This document shows, one piece after another, positions 25,263 through 33,108 of a stretch of DNA of 64,000 nt (the stretch's first letter is position 1; every line of letters begins with the position of its first letter). The notes beneath the pieces are model-generated. The model made no database searches. It was not told the DNA's origin and was given only the letters and a program-made list of their open reading frames with translations. The translations under genes and the position numbers were made by a program. This stretch comes from JABMRW01 sp964396965 (GTDB lineage Bacteria > Chloroflexota > Dehalococcoidia > Dehalococcoidales > BS750m-G39): positions 1 to 64,000 of the forward strand of contig CAYNGD010000009.1 in the NCBI GenBank assembly GCA_964396965.1, written 5' to 3'.

Positions 25263-25356
25263 ATTTACCCCTTTGTTGACAAAAGGATAATATTATAACC
25301 ATCGTCATCTTGCACAATAGTGCTAAGACTAACTAGTACCTGAGTCTAGCCACCTA

Positions 25357-25386
25357 TTGACAAAAGACCTATAAATGGTTTAAAAT
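25357..25386 (+). promoter_or_regulatory. Promoter for histidine kinase/response regulator
   Basis: TTGACA (25357-25362), 18-bp spacer, TAAAAT (25381-25386). A leader of about 60 nt precedes the kinase ATG. Confidence 0.65.
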
Positions 25387-25455
25387 GTGACCACTGGCAT
25401 TTTTCCCTATATGGTTAGGGTAGGACACGGCGATACTTAAGAATTGAGGAAAATT

Positions 25456-26160
25456 ATGCCGCGCGTGAGAGGCCTAACTCCGGTTGCCAATAGTTGCCAA
25501 ATATCCGAGAAGCAGTCCCCAGCTGCCTCTATTGAGATTGAAGAAGCGGAACGCATCATCCTTGAGCTGCATGATGGGCCTGCCCAGACACTGACCTCCG
25601 CCCTCCAGTGCCTTCAAGCCTTTGACCAGATTGCCCGCCCTTATTTTGTCCAGCACCCGGAACTGGAACGGCTGTTCCGCCGGGCGTTAGGGCTGGTAGG
25701 GCAGACGGCCCGGGAGACCAGGGAGATAATCAACGGCAGCGTCCCAGCCACCCTTGAGGCTCATGGCCTGGTGGCGGTTGTGCGGCAGGAACTGGAGCGG
25801 TTTGAGGAGGAGACCGGCTGCCGTGTTGATTTCTATTCCGACACCTGGCCCGACCTTCACCGGCAGGCGGAGCTGGCTATCTACTGCATAATACGCGAAG
25901 CGTTGAGCAACGCCAGGAAGCACGCCCGGTCGCCCCGGCTTGAGGTGGAGATGAGACAGAAGGGCGAGCGTCTGCTGGTGAGGGTCAAGGACTGGGGCGT
26001 CGGTATCACCCCCGCCAGGCTGGAGCCTTCTCCCTCGGGTAGCTGCCTGGGGCTGCTGAGTATGCGCCGGCGTACCGGGCTCCTGGGGGGTAATTTCAGT
26101 ATAGCCACCGCCCCGGGCCGGGGCACCGAGATTATAGTTGATATTCCCTGGCGCCGATGA
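25456..26160 (+). CDS. Soluble sensor histidine kinase (HisKA_3/NarX-type core)
   Basis: A 234-residue kinase without membrane segments. The phospho-accepting histidine is H39 in ELHDGPAQTLT, as in the HPK7/HisKA_3 group. The ATPase domain shows the N box (EALSNARKHA), the G1-like DWGVGI and GLLSMRRRTGLLGG. The short N-terminal 30 residues contain no recognised sensor domain, so signal input is unknown and may come from a partner. The ATG at 25456 has an SD (tgagga). The response regulator gene follows 12 bp later. Confidence 0.9.
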   Translation: MPRVRGLTPVANSCQISEKQSPAASIEIEEAERIILELHDGPAQTLTSALQCLQAFDQIARPYFVQHPELERLFRRALGLVGQTARETREIINGSVPATLEAHGLVAVVRQELERFEEETGCRVDFYSDTWPDLHRQAELAIYCIIREALSNARKHARSPRLEVEMRQKGERLLVRVKDWGVGITPARLEPSPSGSCLGLLSMRRRTGLLGGNFSIATAPGRGTEIIVDIPWRR

Positions 26161-26172
26161 ACCGGAGTGACT

Positions 26173-26844
26173 ATGGGGAAGATAAAGGTAGTTATTGTGG
26201 ATGACCACCCGGTAGTCCTGGAGGGACTTCATACCATGCTGGCCACCGACCGTAATATCGAGATTGTCGGTGAGGCCGGCGACGGCGTCGAGGCGGTGAA
26301 AATGGTGGAGGAGAAGGAGCCCAACGTGGTGCTGATGGACATTAGAATGCCCGGTATGGACGGCGTCCAGGCCACCCGCCGCATCAAACAGCAGTCTCCG
26401 GCGACGGCGGTCATCGTGCTCACCATGTATGACACCGACGCCTATGTCGTTGATGCGGTGCGGGCCGGGGCCAGCGGCTATCTGCTTAAGGACGCTCCCC
26501 GCGAGCTGGTGCTGGACACGATAAGGGCGGTGAACAGCGGCGCCTCGCTGATTAAGACCAGCCTCCTCACCGAGGCGATATCCTCTCTGGTCCAGTCGCA
26601 GAAGGGCTATCAGCCGGCGGAGGCAGGCTCTCCCGAAGGGAATATCGAGCACCTGACCGCCCGGGAGAGGGAGGTGCTCAAGCTGGCGGCGCTGGGGCAC
26701 AGCAACAAGGAGATAGCCAAAGAGCTCAGTATCACCCAGGACACGGTGAAAAAGCACATGCAGAGTATCCTGGGTAAATTGCATGCCTCCAGCCGGATTC
26801 ACGCCGTAATCCAGGCCACCCGGGCTGGCATTATCAAGTACTAG
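26173..26844 (+). CDS. NarL/FixJ-family response regulator
   Basis: A 223-residue regulator: a receiver domain with acidic pair D10-D11, phosphorylated D56 (VLMDIRMPG) and TMYDTDAYV, then a LuxR-type helix-turn-helix (LTAREREVLKLAALGHSNKEIAKELSI shortened here to its key start LTAREREVLKLAALG). It is partnered with the HisKA_3 kinase just upstream. The next genes, an unknown protein and a GvpF/L protein, are candidate targets or operon members. ATG 26173 is preferred, with SD ggag. Confidence 0.92.
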   Translation: MGKIKVVIVDDHPVVLEGLHTMLATDRNIEIVGEAGDGVEAVKMVEEKEPNVVLMDIRMPGMDGVQATRRIKQQSPATAVIVLTMYDTDAYVVDAVRAGASGYLLKDAPRELVLDTIRAVNSGASLIKTSLLTEAISSLVQSQKGYQPAEAGSPEGNIEHLTAREREVLKLAALGHSNKEIAKELSITQDTVKKHMQSILGKLHASSRIHAVIQATRAGIIKY

Positions 26845-26885
26845 CTATTTCCGGGTGGGGGTAATACCCGCCCGCAGGAGGGAAG

Positions 26886-27365
26886 GTGGAAACTAAGATT
26901 ACACCAATGGGGGTTGTCCTACCAGGAGTCAACAATTATGCTATATATAGCCAATTGTCTCCTATCTGTCAACACGGTCTGCTGGAAATAGCCTTAGTCG
27001 CCTCCGGTATAGAAGGGCAGCTGATGAAAAGCTTTGAGTTGTTTGGAGCGGATTTCGGGAAAGATGACATCAGGCAACAGAGTAAGGGGACAGAGCGCAC
27101 CTTTGTTGACGATATTAACGCTATAGCCTGCGGGGTGGCGGCCTGGTTTGAAGAGAACGCCGGTTACTCAGAAAACATAACCGGGATGACGGCCGAAATC
27201 GCCCGCAAGCTGGGGGTGCCGGAGAAGGATATAAGCAGGTGGGCGGCCCGCCGCACTACCCTGAATGCGGGCCGGGCCAGGCCGATCAGGAGCCTCCTGG
27301 AGAGGCTGGGCCAGGCGCCGGCAGCCGAAAGCCTGAAAAAGACAGCCAGAAAGAGGGAGGTGTAA
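26886..27365 (+). CDS. Uncharacterised protein (159 aa) downstream of two-component system
   Basis: I do not recognise this protein. It begins METKITPMGVVLPGVNNY from a GTG with SD ggaggga. The middle is alpha-helical and mixed in charge. Near residues 105-120 there is an HTH-like stretch (EIARKLGVPEKDISRWAARR). The C-terminus is basic. It lies 41 bp after the response regulator and 190 bp before the GvpF/L gene, on the same strand, and its first half is less GC-rich than its neighbours. Confidence 0.65.
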   Translation: METKITPMGVVLPGVNNYAIYSQLSPICQHGLLEIALVASGIEGQLMKSFELFGADFGKDDIRQQSKGTERTFVDDINAIACGVAAWFEENAGYSENITGMTAEIARKLGVPEKDISRWAARRTTLNAGRARPIRSLLERLGQAPAAESLKKTARKREV

Positions 27366-27554
27366 CCGCCGCTTAAGTTGTTAGTTTTACGGCGTGTCTT
27401 CAAACCGCCTTTAACCCGAAGGCACGCTCCCTTTGCTGCGCCCCGGGGTGATGGAGACCTGCTCAAAGAATAAAAGAAAAAATTTTATAGGGGCACTGGC
27501 TATCTTCATATCCCGGGGCGCAAATAAAAAACCGGCGGTATAGGTAAGCGACTG

Positions 27555-28520
27555 ATGCAAGGCAGCTATGTTTACGGAATAATCATCGGCGGCGGCGATA
27601 CCGTCCTCGGCGTCAGGGGGCTGGCGGGCAAAAGCCCGGTGTACTCGATAGCCTATGAGGGCTTAAGCGCTGTGGTCAGTGACTACGCCGGAGGCGATTT
27701 TAACTCGATGTGCAAGGAGGAGCTGGTCTGTTGCCTGATGACGCACCAGGTAGTGTTGGAGCAGCTGACTAAGAAGCACCCGGTGCTGCCGATGAAGTTC
27801 GGCACGGTGCTGACTAGCGCCGACGAGGTGGGAGAGCTGCTGGCCCAGGGCCAGTCCCAATTTTTCCTCACCCTGCTCTGGCTTCAGGACAAGGTTGAGC
27901 TGGAGGTGGTGGCTAACCCGGCCGGAGGGCGGGTGATAGAGGAAGAGAGCTCCGCTCTGGAACCGCTGCCCGATGAAGAGACCCTCCCCCGGGAAAATGT
28001 CAAGGCGTACAGGACGCCGCGCCGCCAGAGCTACCTGGATAAGTTGATAGGCTTTCTCCAGCCGGTATCGGTTGATGTACAGCCCCGCCCCCCGGCCCAA
28101 AGCGTGGGAGCGGCGGTTGTGGCTTTTCTGGTGGAGAGGGCTGGTCTGGATGCCTTTTCTGAGCGTATAAAGCAGCTTAACGCCCTCTTCTATAACCAGG
28201 TTGAGTTCCAGACCGTCGGCCCCCTCCCCCCTTACAGCTTCGCCACGGTTGAGGTCACCAGGCCCAGCCAGGAGGCGATAGACGAAGCCAAGCGGCTGCT
28301 TAATTTGGACGAGGTTGTGGGCGAGGTTGAGGTGAGGCAGGCCTACCGCCGCCTGACGGATGAGGACGGGGTGCCTCCGGCAGAGCTGCGCCGGGCATTA
28401 GATTTGCTGGTGGCCTGCTGCTGGCAGCAGCCGGAAAAAGAGGGCCGCTTTCTAATCAGCATCAGGCGCTCACGAACTGACGAGGTCCAGCCCCTGCGCC
28501 TGGTCGAAATCGGGGCTTAA
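27555..28520 (+). CDS. Gas vesicle protein GvpF/GvpL family (orphan)
   Basis: A 321-residue protein with the GvpF/GvpL (PF06386) signature order: YVYGIIIGG at the start, VYSIAYEGLSAVVSDYAG, then HPVLPMKFGTVLTSADEV and FFLTLLWLQDKVELEV. The C-terminal half contains FSERIKQLNALFYNQVE and PYSFATVEV, also typical. GvpF/L are minor gas-vesicle assembly proteins, yet no gvpA, gvpN or other gvp gene is present in this window. A role in another assembly or stress process is possible. The leader region 27366-27554 holds no gene I can support. Confidence 0.85.
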   Translation: MQGSYVYGIIIGGGDTVLGVRGLAGKSPVYSIAYEGLSAVVSDYAGGDFNSMCKEELVCCLMTHQVVLEQLTKKHPVLPMKFGTVLTSADEVGELLAQGQSQFFLTLLWLQDKVELEVVANPAGGRVIEEESSALEPLPDEETLPRENVKAYRTPRRQSYLDKLIGFLQPVSVDVQPRPPAQSVGAAVVAFLVERAGLDAFSERIKQLNALFYNQVEFQTVGPLPPYSFATVEVTRPSQEAIDEAKRLLNLDEVVGEVEVRQAYRRLTDEDGVPPAELRRALDLLVACCWQQPEKEGRFLISIRRSRTDEVQPLRLVEIGA

Positions 28521-28546
28521 AACGGCGGCCAAAAGCCCGCTCCGGG

Positions 28547-28555
28547 TGCTATAAT
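28547..28555 (+). promoter_or_regulatory. Extended -10 promoter giving a leaderless birA mRNA
   Basis: TGC-TATAAT (TATAAT 28550-28555) is an extended -10 element with a weak -35. The ATG follows after 8 nt without an SD. Confidence 0.6.
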
Positions 28556-28563
28556 AGCCTTAA

Positions 28564-29340
28564 ATGGCAGAAGACAGCCTGTCCCCCGTCGCTATCAGCG
28601 ATGGCCTGGACACCCGCTTTATCGGCCGGCAGGTTATCTCTTACCCCAGCCTGCCCTCGACCAATGATGCCGCCAAGCTTGAGGCCAAGAAAGGGGCTAA
28701 AGAGGGGACGGTCATCGTCGCCGGGGAGCAGACCGCGGGCCGGGGAAGGATAGGGCGGAGCTGGCTTTCACCCCGGGGCAGTGTCGCCCTTTCTATTATC
28801 CTCCACCCACCGCTGGCCCATCTCCCCTCGCTCATCATGGTCGCCTCTCTGGCCACGGCTAACGCCATCGAGCGGGTCACGAATTTAAAGGCGCAGCTCA
28901 AGTGGCCCAACGACGTGCTGGTCAACGGCAAAAAGGTGTGCGGCATTCTGGTGGAAAGCGATGTCAAAGGCAATAGGGTGGACTACGCCGTCATCGGCAT
29001 CGGGCTGAATGTCAATATCAATCTGGCCAATTTCCCGATGATTGCCCCCTCGGCCACCAGCCTCTCCCAGGAGCTGGGTCGGGAGGTCTCCCGCCGCCGG
29101 ATGGTACAAAGCCTGCTGGCCGAAGCCGAAAGGCTCTACCTGGCGCTGCCGGAAGGGGACTCGGTCTTCAGGCAGTGGCGGGAGCGGCTGGTGACGCTGG
29201 GCCAGAAGGTCAAGGTGAGCTCAGGAGAGGCCACCTATGAGGGCATCGCCGAATCGGTAGCCCCCGACGGCAGCCTGCTCCTGCGCCAGCCCGACGGCAA
29301 CCTGCTCAAAATCGTCGCCGGAGACGTCACCCTGCGCTAA
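28564..29340 (+). CDS. birA: Biotin-[acetyl-CoA-carboxylase] ligase
   Basis: A 258-residue biotin protein ligase that activates biotin as biotinyl-AMP and attaches it to carboxylase carrier proteins. The biotin/ATP loop is GRGRIGRSW, and KWPNDVLVNGKKVCGIL is the second signature. There is no N-terminal winged helix, so it is the monofunctional type without DNA-binding function. The C-terminal domain has the usual SH3-like strands. The gene is convergent with the slipin operon; no SD is present (see the promoter at 28547). Confidence 0.93.
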   Translation: MAEDSLSPVAISDGLDTRFIGRQVISYPSLPSTNDAAKLEAKKGAKEGTVIVAGEQTAGRGRIGRSWLSPRGSVALSIILHPPLAHLPSLIMVASLATANAIERVTNLKAQLKWPNDVLVNGKKVCGILVESDVKGNRVDYAVIGIGLNVNINLANFPMIAPSATSLSQELGREVSRRRMVQSLLAEAERLYLALPEGDSVFRQWRERLVTLGQKVKVSSGEATYEGIAESVAPDGSLLLRQPDGNLLKIVAGDVTLR

Positions 29341-29346
29341 AGCCCC

Positions 29347-30129
29347 CTATTTAGTCTTCTCGTCTGTCGGCGGCAGTACCGCGCCTACCTTCTTCATGAA
29401 CATGTTGATGAGGTCTATAGGTAAGGGAAAGATTATGGTGCTGTTTTTCTCTGAGGCTATCTCGACCAGGGTCTGTAGATAGCGGAGCTGCAGCGTGGTC
29501 GGCTCCCGGGCAATAACCGCCCCAGCTTCGGCCAGCCTCTCCGAGGCCTGGAACTCGCCGTCGGCGTGGATTATCTTGGCCCTTCTCTCCCTCTCCGCCT
29601 CGGCCTGGGCGGCCATAGAGCGCCTCATTGTTTCCGGCAGTTCGACCTGTTTGATCTCGACGATGCTGACCTTGACCCCCCAGGGGTCGGTCTGCACGTC
29701 GATTATCCTCTGCAGCGCCTGATTGAGCTTCTCCCGCTGTGTCAGCAGCTCGTCAAGCTCGTGCTGCCCCAGCACGTTTCGGAGCGTGGTCTGGGATATC
29801 TGCGAGGTGGCCCGGATGTGGTCCAGCACCTTGACCACCGAGGCCTCGGGGTCAACCACCCGGAAGTAGACCACGGCGTCCACCCGGACGGTAACATTGT
29901 CCCTGGTGATGACCTCCTGCTGGGGGACGTCCAGGGTAATTACCCGCAGGTCGACCTTAATCATCCGGTCGATAAAGGGGATGATGAAGAACAGCCCCGG
30001 CCCCTTGGCTCCCACCAGCCTTCCCAGGCGGAGAATGACCCCCCGTTCCCACTCCTTGACCACCTTGATTGTCATGGGCAGCAGTATGAGCACGACGACA
30101 ACGATAACACCGATAAGAATTGGATCCAT
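29347..30129 (-). CDS. SPFH/band-7 slipin (stomatin-like)
   Basis: A 260-residue membrane scaffold protein. An N-terminal hydrophobic anchor (PILIGVIVVVVLILLP) is followed by the SPFH domain with the slipin signature RLGRLVGAKGPGLFFIIPF and DVPQQEVITRDNV, then an Ala/Glu-rich helix (SMAAQAEAERERRAKIIHAD). Slipins are typically partnered with NfeD proteins; two NfeD genes lie immediately upstream in the same operon. The probable job is organising membrane microdomains and membrane-protein quality control. Confidence 0.94.
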   Translation of the reverse strand: MDPILIGVIVVVVLILLPMTIKVVKEWERGVILRLGRLVGAKGPGLFFIIPFIDRMIKVDLRVITLDVPQQEVITRDNVTVRVDAVVYFRVVDPEASVVKVLDHIRATSQISQTTLRNVLGQHELDELLTQREKLNQALQRIIDVQTDPWGVKVSIVEIKQVELPETMRRSMAAQAEAERERRAKIIHADGEFQASERLAEAGAVIAREPTTLQLRYLQTLVEIASEKNSTIIFPLPIDLINMFMKKVGAVLPPTDEKTK

Positions 30130-30133
30130 CTAT

Positions 30134-30427
30134 TTACCTCCTTGTTTCCTTTTTTTTGACATAAAGTTTCAGGCCTTCGACCTTGGTGATAACCACTTCC
30201 TCTCCCTTTTCCACCCTTCCCTTATCCGACTCCGCCGCCCAGAGCTCACCTTCAATCCGGACCACCCCCTTCGGTTCCAGGGTAACCTCGACCTCGGCCG
30301 TACGGCCTACCAGCTCTTCCCGGCCGGCGGCGGCCTGCCGGCGGTGAGCCAGGACTACCCGCTGGATGACGAAGACGATAAAAGCGGCGGCAAGAACAGC
30401 GATGATAACGATTGACCAGGTGTCCAT
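30134..30427 (-). CDS. Short NfeD-like protein (membrane anchor plus OB domain)
   Basis: A 97-residue protein with one N-terminal membrane helix (IVIIAVLAAAFIVFVIQ) and an NfeD C-terminal OB-fold (REELVGRTAEVEVTLEP). It closely resembles the last ~95 residues of the preceding long NfeD protein, including the junction HRRQA...GREELVG, so it looks like a tandem duplicate of that end. It lies 20 bp after the long NfeD and 4 bp before the slipin. Probably a slipin partner. Confidence 0.85.
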   Translation of the reverse strand: MDTWSIVIIAVLAAAFIVFVIQRVVLAHRRQAAAGREELVGRTAEVEVTLEPKGVVRIEGELWAAESDKGRVEKGEEVVITKVEGLKLYVKKKETRR

Positions 30428-30447
30428 CCTAAAACACTAAATCTCCT

Positions 30448-31770
30448 CTATTTGCTCTTGGCCTTCCGGGTGACATGTAGCGTCAGACCATCGACCCGGT
30501 TGATGGTCACCTCCTCCCCGGCTTTCACCTTTCCCTTATCGGCTACTGCCGTCCAGAGCTCGCCCTTGAACAGTACCTCCCCCTCGGGTTCCAGAGGCAC
30601 CTTGACCACGGCGGTTTTGCCTACCAGCTCTTCCCGTCCGGTAGTGGCCTGGCGGCGGTGGGTGTGGACTACCCGCTGGACGACGAAGGCAAAGAAGCCG
30701 GCAATTAGTATTACCACCACCGCAATCAGCCAGGGGCTGACACCGGACAGCGGCCCCCCCCGGGGGAAAAGAATCAGCGAGCCGATAACCAGGGCGGTGA
30801 CACCCCCGGCGGTAAACAGCCCAAAGCTGTGGGTGAATAACTCACCGATGAAGAGGCCGAAGGCGAGCAGGATGAGCAGTATGCCTCCCAAGCGGGCGTC
30901 GAGGACGCCCAGCGAGTAGAAAGCCAGGATGAGGCTGATGGCCCCAATAATTCCGGGGAAGAACATCCCCGGGTTAAAGATCTCGGCGATAATGCCCAGG
31001 CTGCCGATGCTGAGCAGGACATAGGCGATGTTGGGGTCGCTGATGGCCTGCAGGAAGCTCTCGACGAAGTTCATCTCCTCCCTGTCCAGATGATAGTTAG
31101 CAGTATTGATGGTCACCGTGGCCCCGTTGGCCAGGCTGACCTGCCGGCCATTAATCTCGGCGATGAGGTTCTCCAGGTTGTCCGCCCGCAGGTCAATGAG
31201 GTTGGCGTTCAGGGCGTCAACATCGCTGAAGGACTTGCTCTGGGTTACCGCCAGTTCGGCCTCATCCATGTTGCGCCCCCTCGTCTCGGCGATGGTCCTC
31301 ATCCACTGGGCGGAGAACTCGGTTATCTTCTGCATCTGGTCCGCCGGTATCTGCTCGCCTCCCCCCGAAACCGGGTGAGCGGCGCCGATGGTCGTCCCCG
31401 GCGTCATGGCGGCAATGTTGGCCGAGAGGGTGATAAACGTCCCCGCCGAGGCCGCCCAGGCGCCCTTGGGGGTGACATAGACGACGATGGGGACGTCGGC
31501 GTTCAGAATCTTCTCGACAATCCTCCCCGTCGCGTCCAGCAGCCCTCCCGGCGTGTCCAGCTCGATGATGCAGACGGTGGCGTGCTCCTCCTCGGCCTGG
31601 TCGATGCCCCTATCGAGATAGTCGGCCACTATGGGCACAATGGTACCGTTAACACGAAGGACCTTAACCGTGGTCGTTTCCTGGGCATGAGTGGTGACGG
31701 CCAGCAGGGCGCCGCCTATCAAGGCGATAAAGAAGGCGATGCGGAGGCTTTTAAATAGAACTCTAATCAT
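30448..31770 (-). CDS. Long NfeD family protein with ClpP-like serine protease domain
   Basis: A 440-residue protein. An N-terminal signal/anchor is followed by a ClpP-class protease domain: IELDTPGGLLDATG, then AWAASAGTFITLSA with the presumed catalytic Ser in the SAG element, and GAAHPVSGGG. Several membrane helices follow and then a C-terminal OB domain. Archaeal homologues cleave the C-terminal tail of the partner stomatin. The ATG at 31770 is favoured; a TTG six codons earlier is possible. First gene of the nfeD-nfeD-slipin operon. Confidence 0.92.
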   Translation of the reverse strand: MIRVLFKSLRIAFFIALIGGALLAVTTHAQETTTVKVLRVNGTIVPIVADYLDRGIDQAEEEHATVCIIELDTPGGLLDATGRIVEKILNADVPIVVYVTPKGAWAASAGTFITLSANIAAMTPGTTIGAAHPVSGGGEQIPADQMQKITEFSAQWMRTIAETRGRNMDEAELAVTQSKSFSDVDALNANLIDLRADNLENLIAEINGRQVSLANGATVTINTANYHLDREEMNFVESFLQAISDPNIAYVLLSIGSLGIIAEIFNPGMFFPGIIGAISLILAFYSLGVLDARLGGILLILLAFGLFIGELFTHSFGLFTAGGVTALVIGSLILFPRGGPLSGVSPWLIAVVVILIAGFFAFVVQRVVHTHRRQATTGREELVGKTAVVKVPLEPEGEVLFKGELWTAVADKGKVKAGEEVTINRVDGLTLHVTRKAKSK

Positions 31771-31803
31771 GCGCCACAAACCAGACAAAGGGCTGTAACT
31801 GAA

Positions 31804-31833
31804 ATTATAGCCTGCTTTTGCTATCGTTGTAAA
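31804..31833 (-). promoter_or_regulatory. Promoter for the NfeD/slipin operon
   Basis: Minus strand TTTACA (31833-31828), 18-bp spacer, TATAAT (31809-31804). It faces away from the hisZ promoter 40 bp away. Confidence 0.65.
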
Positions 31834-31843
31834 CTCTGCTCAG

Positions 31844-31872
31844 TTGAATAGCTATCGTAGTAGTGTTAAAAT
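31844..31872 (+). promoter_or_regulatory. Promoter giving a leaderless hisZ mRNA
   Basis: TTGAAT (31844-31849), 17-bp spacer, TAAAAT (31867-31872), then 9 nt to the hisZ ATG. No SD. Confidence 0.65.
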
Positions 31873-31881
31873 CTACCATCT

Positions 31882-33108
31882 ATGAGGAATCAGCGCTGTA
31901 AAGGGATGCGTGACCTTTCCCCCGCCCAGATGGCGGTCTTTCGCCTTATCGAGGGGGTCTTCCGTGACGCCTGCCTCAGCTGGGGCTATCGAGAGGTCAG
32001 GACGCCGACGCTGGAGTACCTGCACCTGTTCACCTCGGTGGGCACGCTCACTCCGGGGATGCTGGGCCGGGTCTACTCATTTTTGGACTGGGATGGCTGG
32101 AGCGGGGAGAGGGTGGTCCTGAGGCCGGACGGCACCATCCCGGTGGCCCGCCTTTACATTGAAGATCTGGAAAAGGAGAGGCTGGCCAAGCTCTTCTACG
32201 TGGCCAATACCTTTATCTTCGAGGGGACGGGCAGGAAGAACCGGGAGCGGTGGCAGTGCGGGGCGGAGCTTATCGGGGTCTCTTCCCCCTCGGCTGACGT
32301 CGAGCTGGCGCTGCTGGTGTTGGAGGTCTTAAAAAAACTCAAGATTGACGGGGTTAAGCTTAAAATATCCCACGCCGGCCTCATCAGGGCATTATTGGCT
32401 AGGCTGGGGCTGAGCTCCGAGGAGCAGGCCCGGGTCTTCGACCGCATCCTGGACGGCGACGGCAAAGCGCTGGCCGAGCTCAAGCTCAGGCCATCTGAGC
32501 TTGAGACGCTCTCCGCCCTGCTCGGGCTTAAGGGGAATTCGTTGGCTTTGGTGAGGAAGCTCAAATCACTGCTGGCCGATCTGGCCGGGCTTGAGCGTGG
32601 TATTGATGACCTGGTCAGTATCGCCGGGCTTCTGGAGGTGCTAGGTGCCGACTGCCAGATTGAGCTGGCTTCGGGGAGGGGTTTTGAGTACTACACCGGC
32701 GTCATCTTCCAGATTTTCCAGGGCAGGGACAAGATTGGCGGCGGCGGCCGCTATGACGCCCTTATCCCGCTGATGGGGGGTAAAGATGTTCCCGCCTCCG
32801 GTATCGCCCTCTACCTTGACCGCCTGATGGAGATGGTAAAACCGGAGGCGCTGGTGGCATCCAAAGCGCCGAGAGTCCTGGTCAGGGCTAAATCGGGAGA
32901 GGCCAAAGAGGGCTTTGGCCTTGTTTCTCGCCTGCACCAGGCCGGCTACCGGGCGGAGTTCAATCTGGGTGTTCAAAGCAAAGCCGACTTCGACTGGACG
33001 CTTGACGTCCGGAGTAAAGCGCCCAAATTTATCCTGACCAGCCGGGCTAGAGAGAAGTTTGAAGCCAAAACTTTTAGCGAGGTTATAAAATTACTACCCA
33101 AAATATAA
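31882..33108 (+). CDS. hisZ: ATP phosphoribosyltransferase regulatory subunit HisZ
   Basis: A 408-residue paralogue of class-II histidyl-tRNA synthetase. CKGMRDLSP at the N-terminus, the motif-2-like LRPDGTIPVAR and the C-terminal GGGRYDALI are recognisable, but it is directly followed by hisG and hisD and has no C-terminal anticodon domain of full length, so HisZ is favoured over HisRS. HisZ allows short-form HisG to work and mediates histidine feedback. Its 3' end overlaps the start region of hisG. Confidence 0.88.
   Translation: MRNQRCKGMRDLSPAQMAVFRLIEGVFRDACLSWGYREVRTPTLEYLHLFTSVGTLTPGMLGRVYSFLDWDGWSGERVVLRPDGTIPVARLYIEDLEKERLAKLFYVANTFIFEGTGRKNRERWQCGAELIGVSSPSADVELALLVLEVLKKLKIDGVKLKISHAGLIRALLARLGLSSEEQARVFDRILDGDGKALAELKLRPSELETLSALLGLKGNSLALVRKLKSLLADLAGLERGIDDLVSIAGLLEVLGADCQIELASGRGFEYYTGVIFQIFQGRDKIGGGGRYDALIPLMGGKDVPASGIALYLDRLMEMVKPEALVASKAPRVLVRAKSGEAKEGFGLVSRLHQAGYRAEFNLGVQSKADFDWTLDVRSKAPKFILTSRAREKFEAKTFSEVIKLLPKI

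Noticed and set aside
25687..26802. Long minus-strand frame across the kinase and response regulator
   Set aside because: Low-complexity His/Gly-rich translation with no motif; shadow of the two genes.
31882..33108. Histidyl-tRNA synthetase
   Set aside because: Homologous, but the position directly before hisG-hisD, with overlapping ends, and the shorter C-terminus fit HisZ better.
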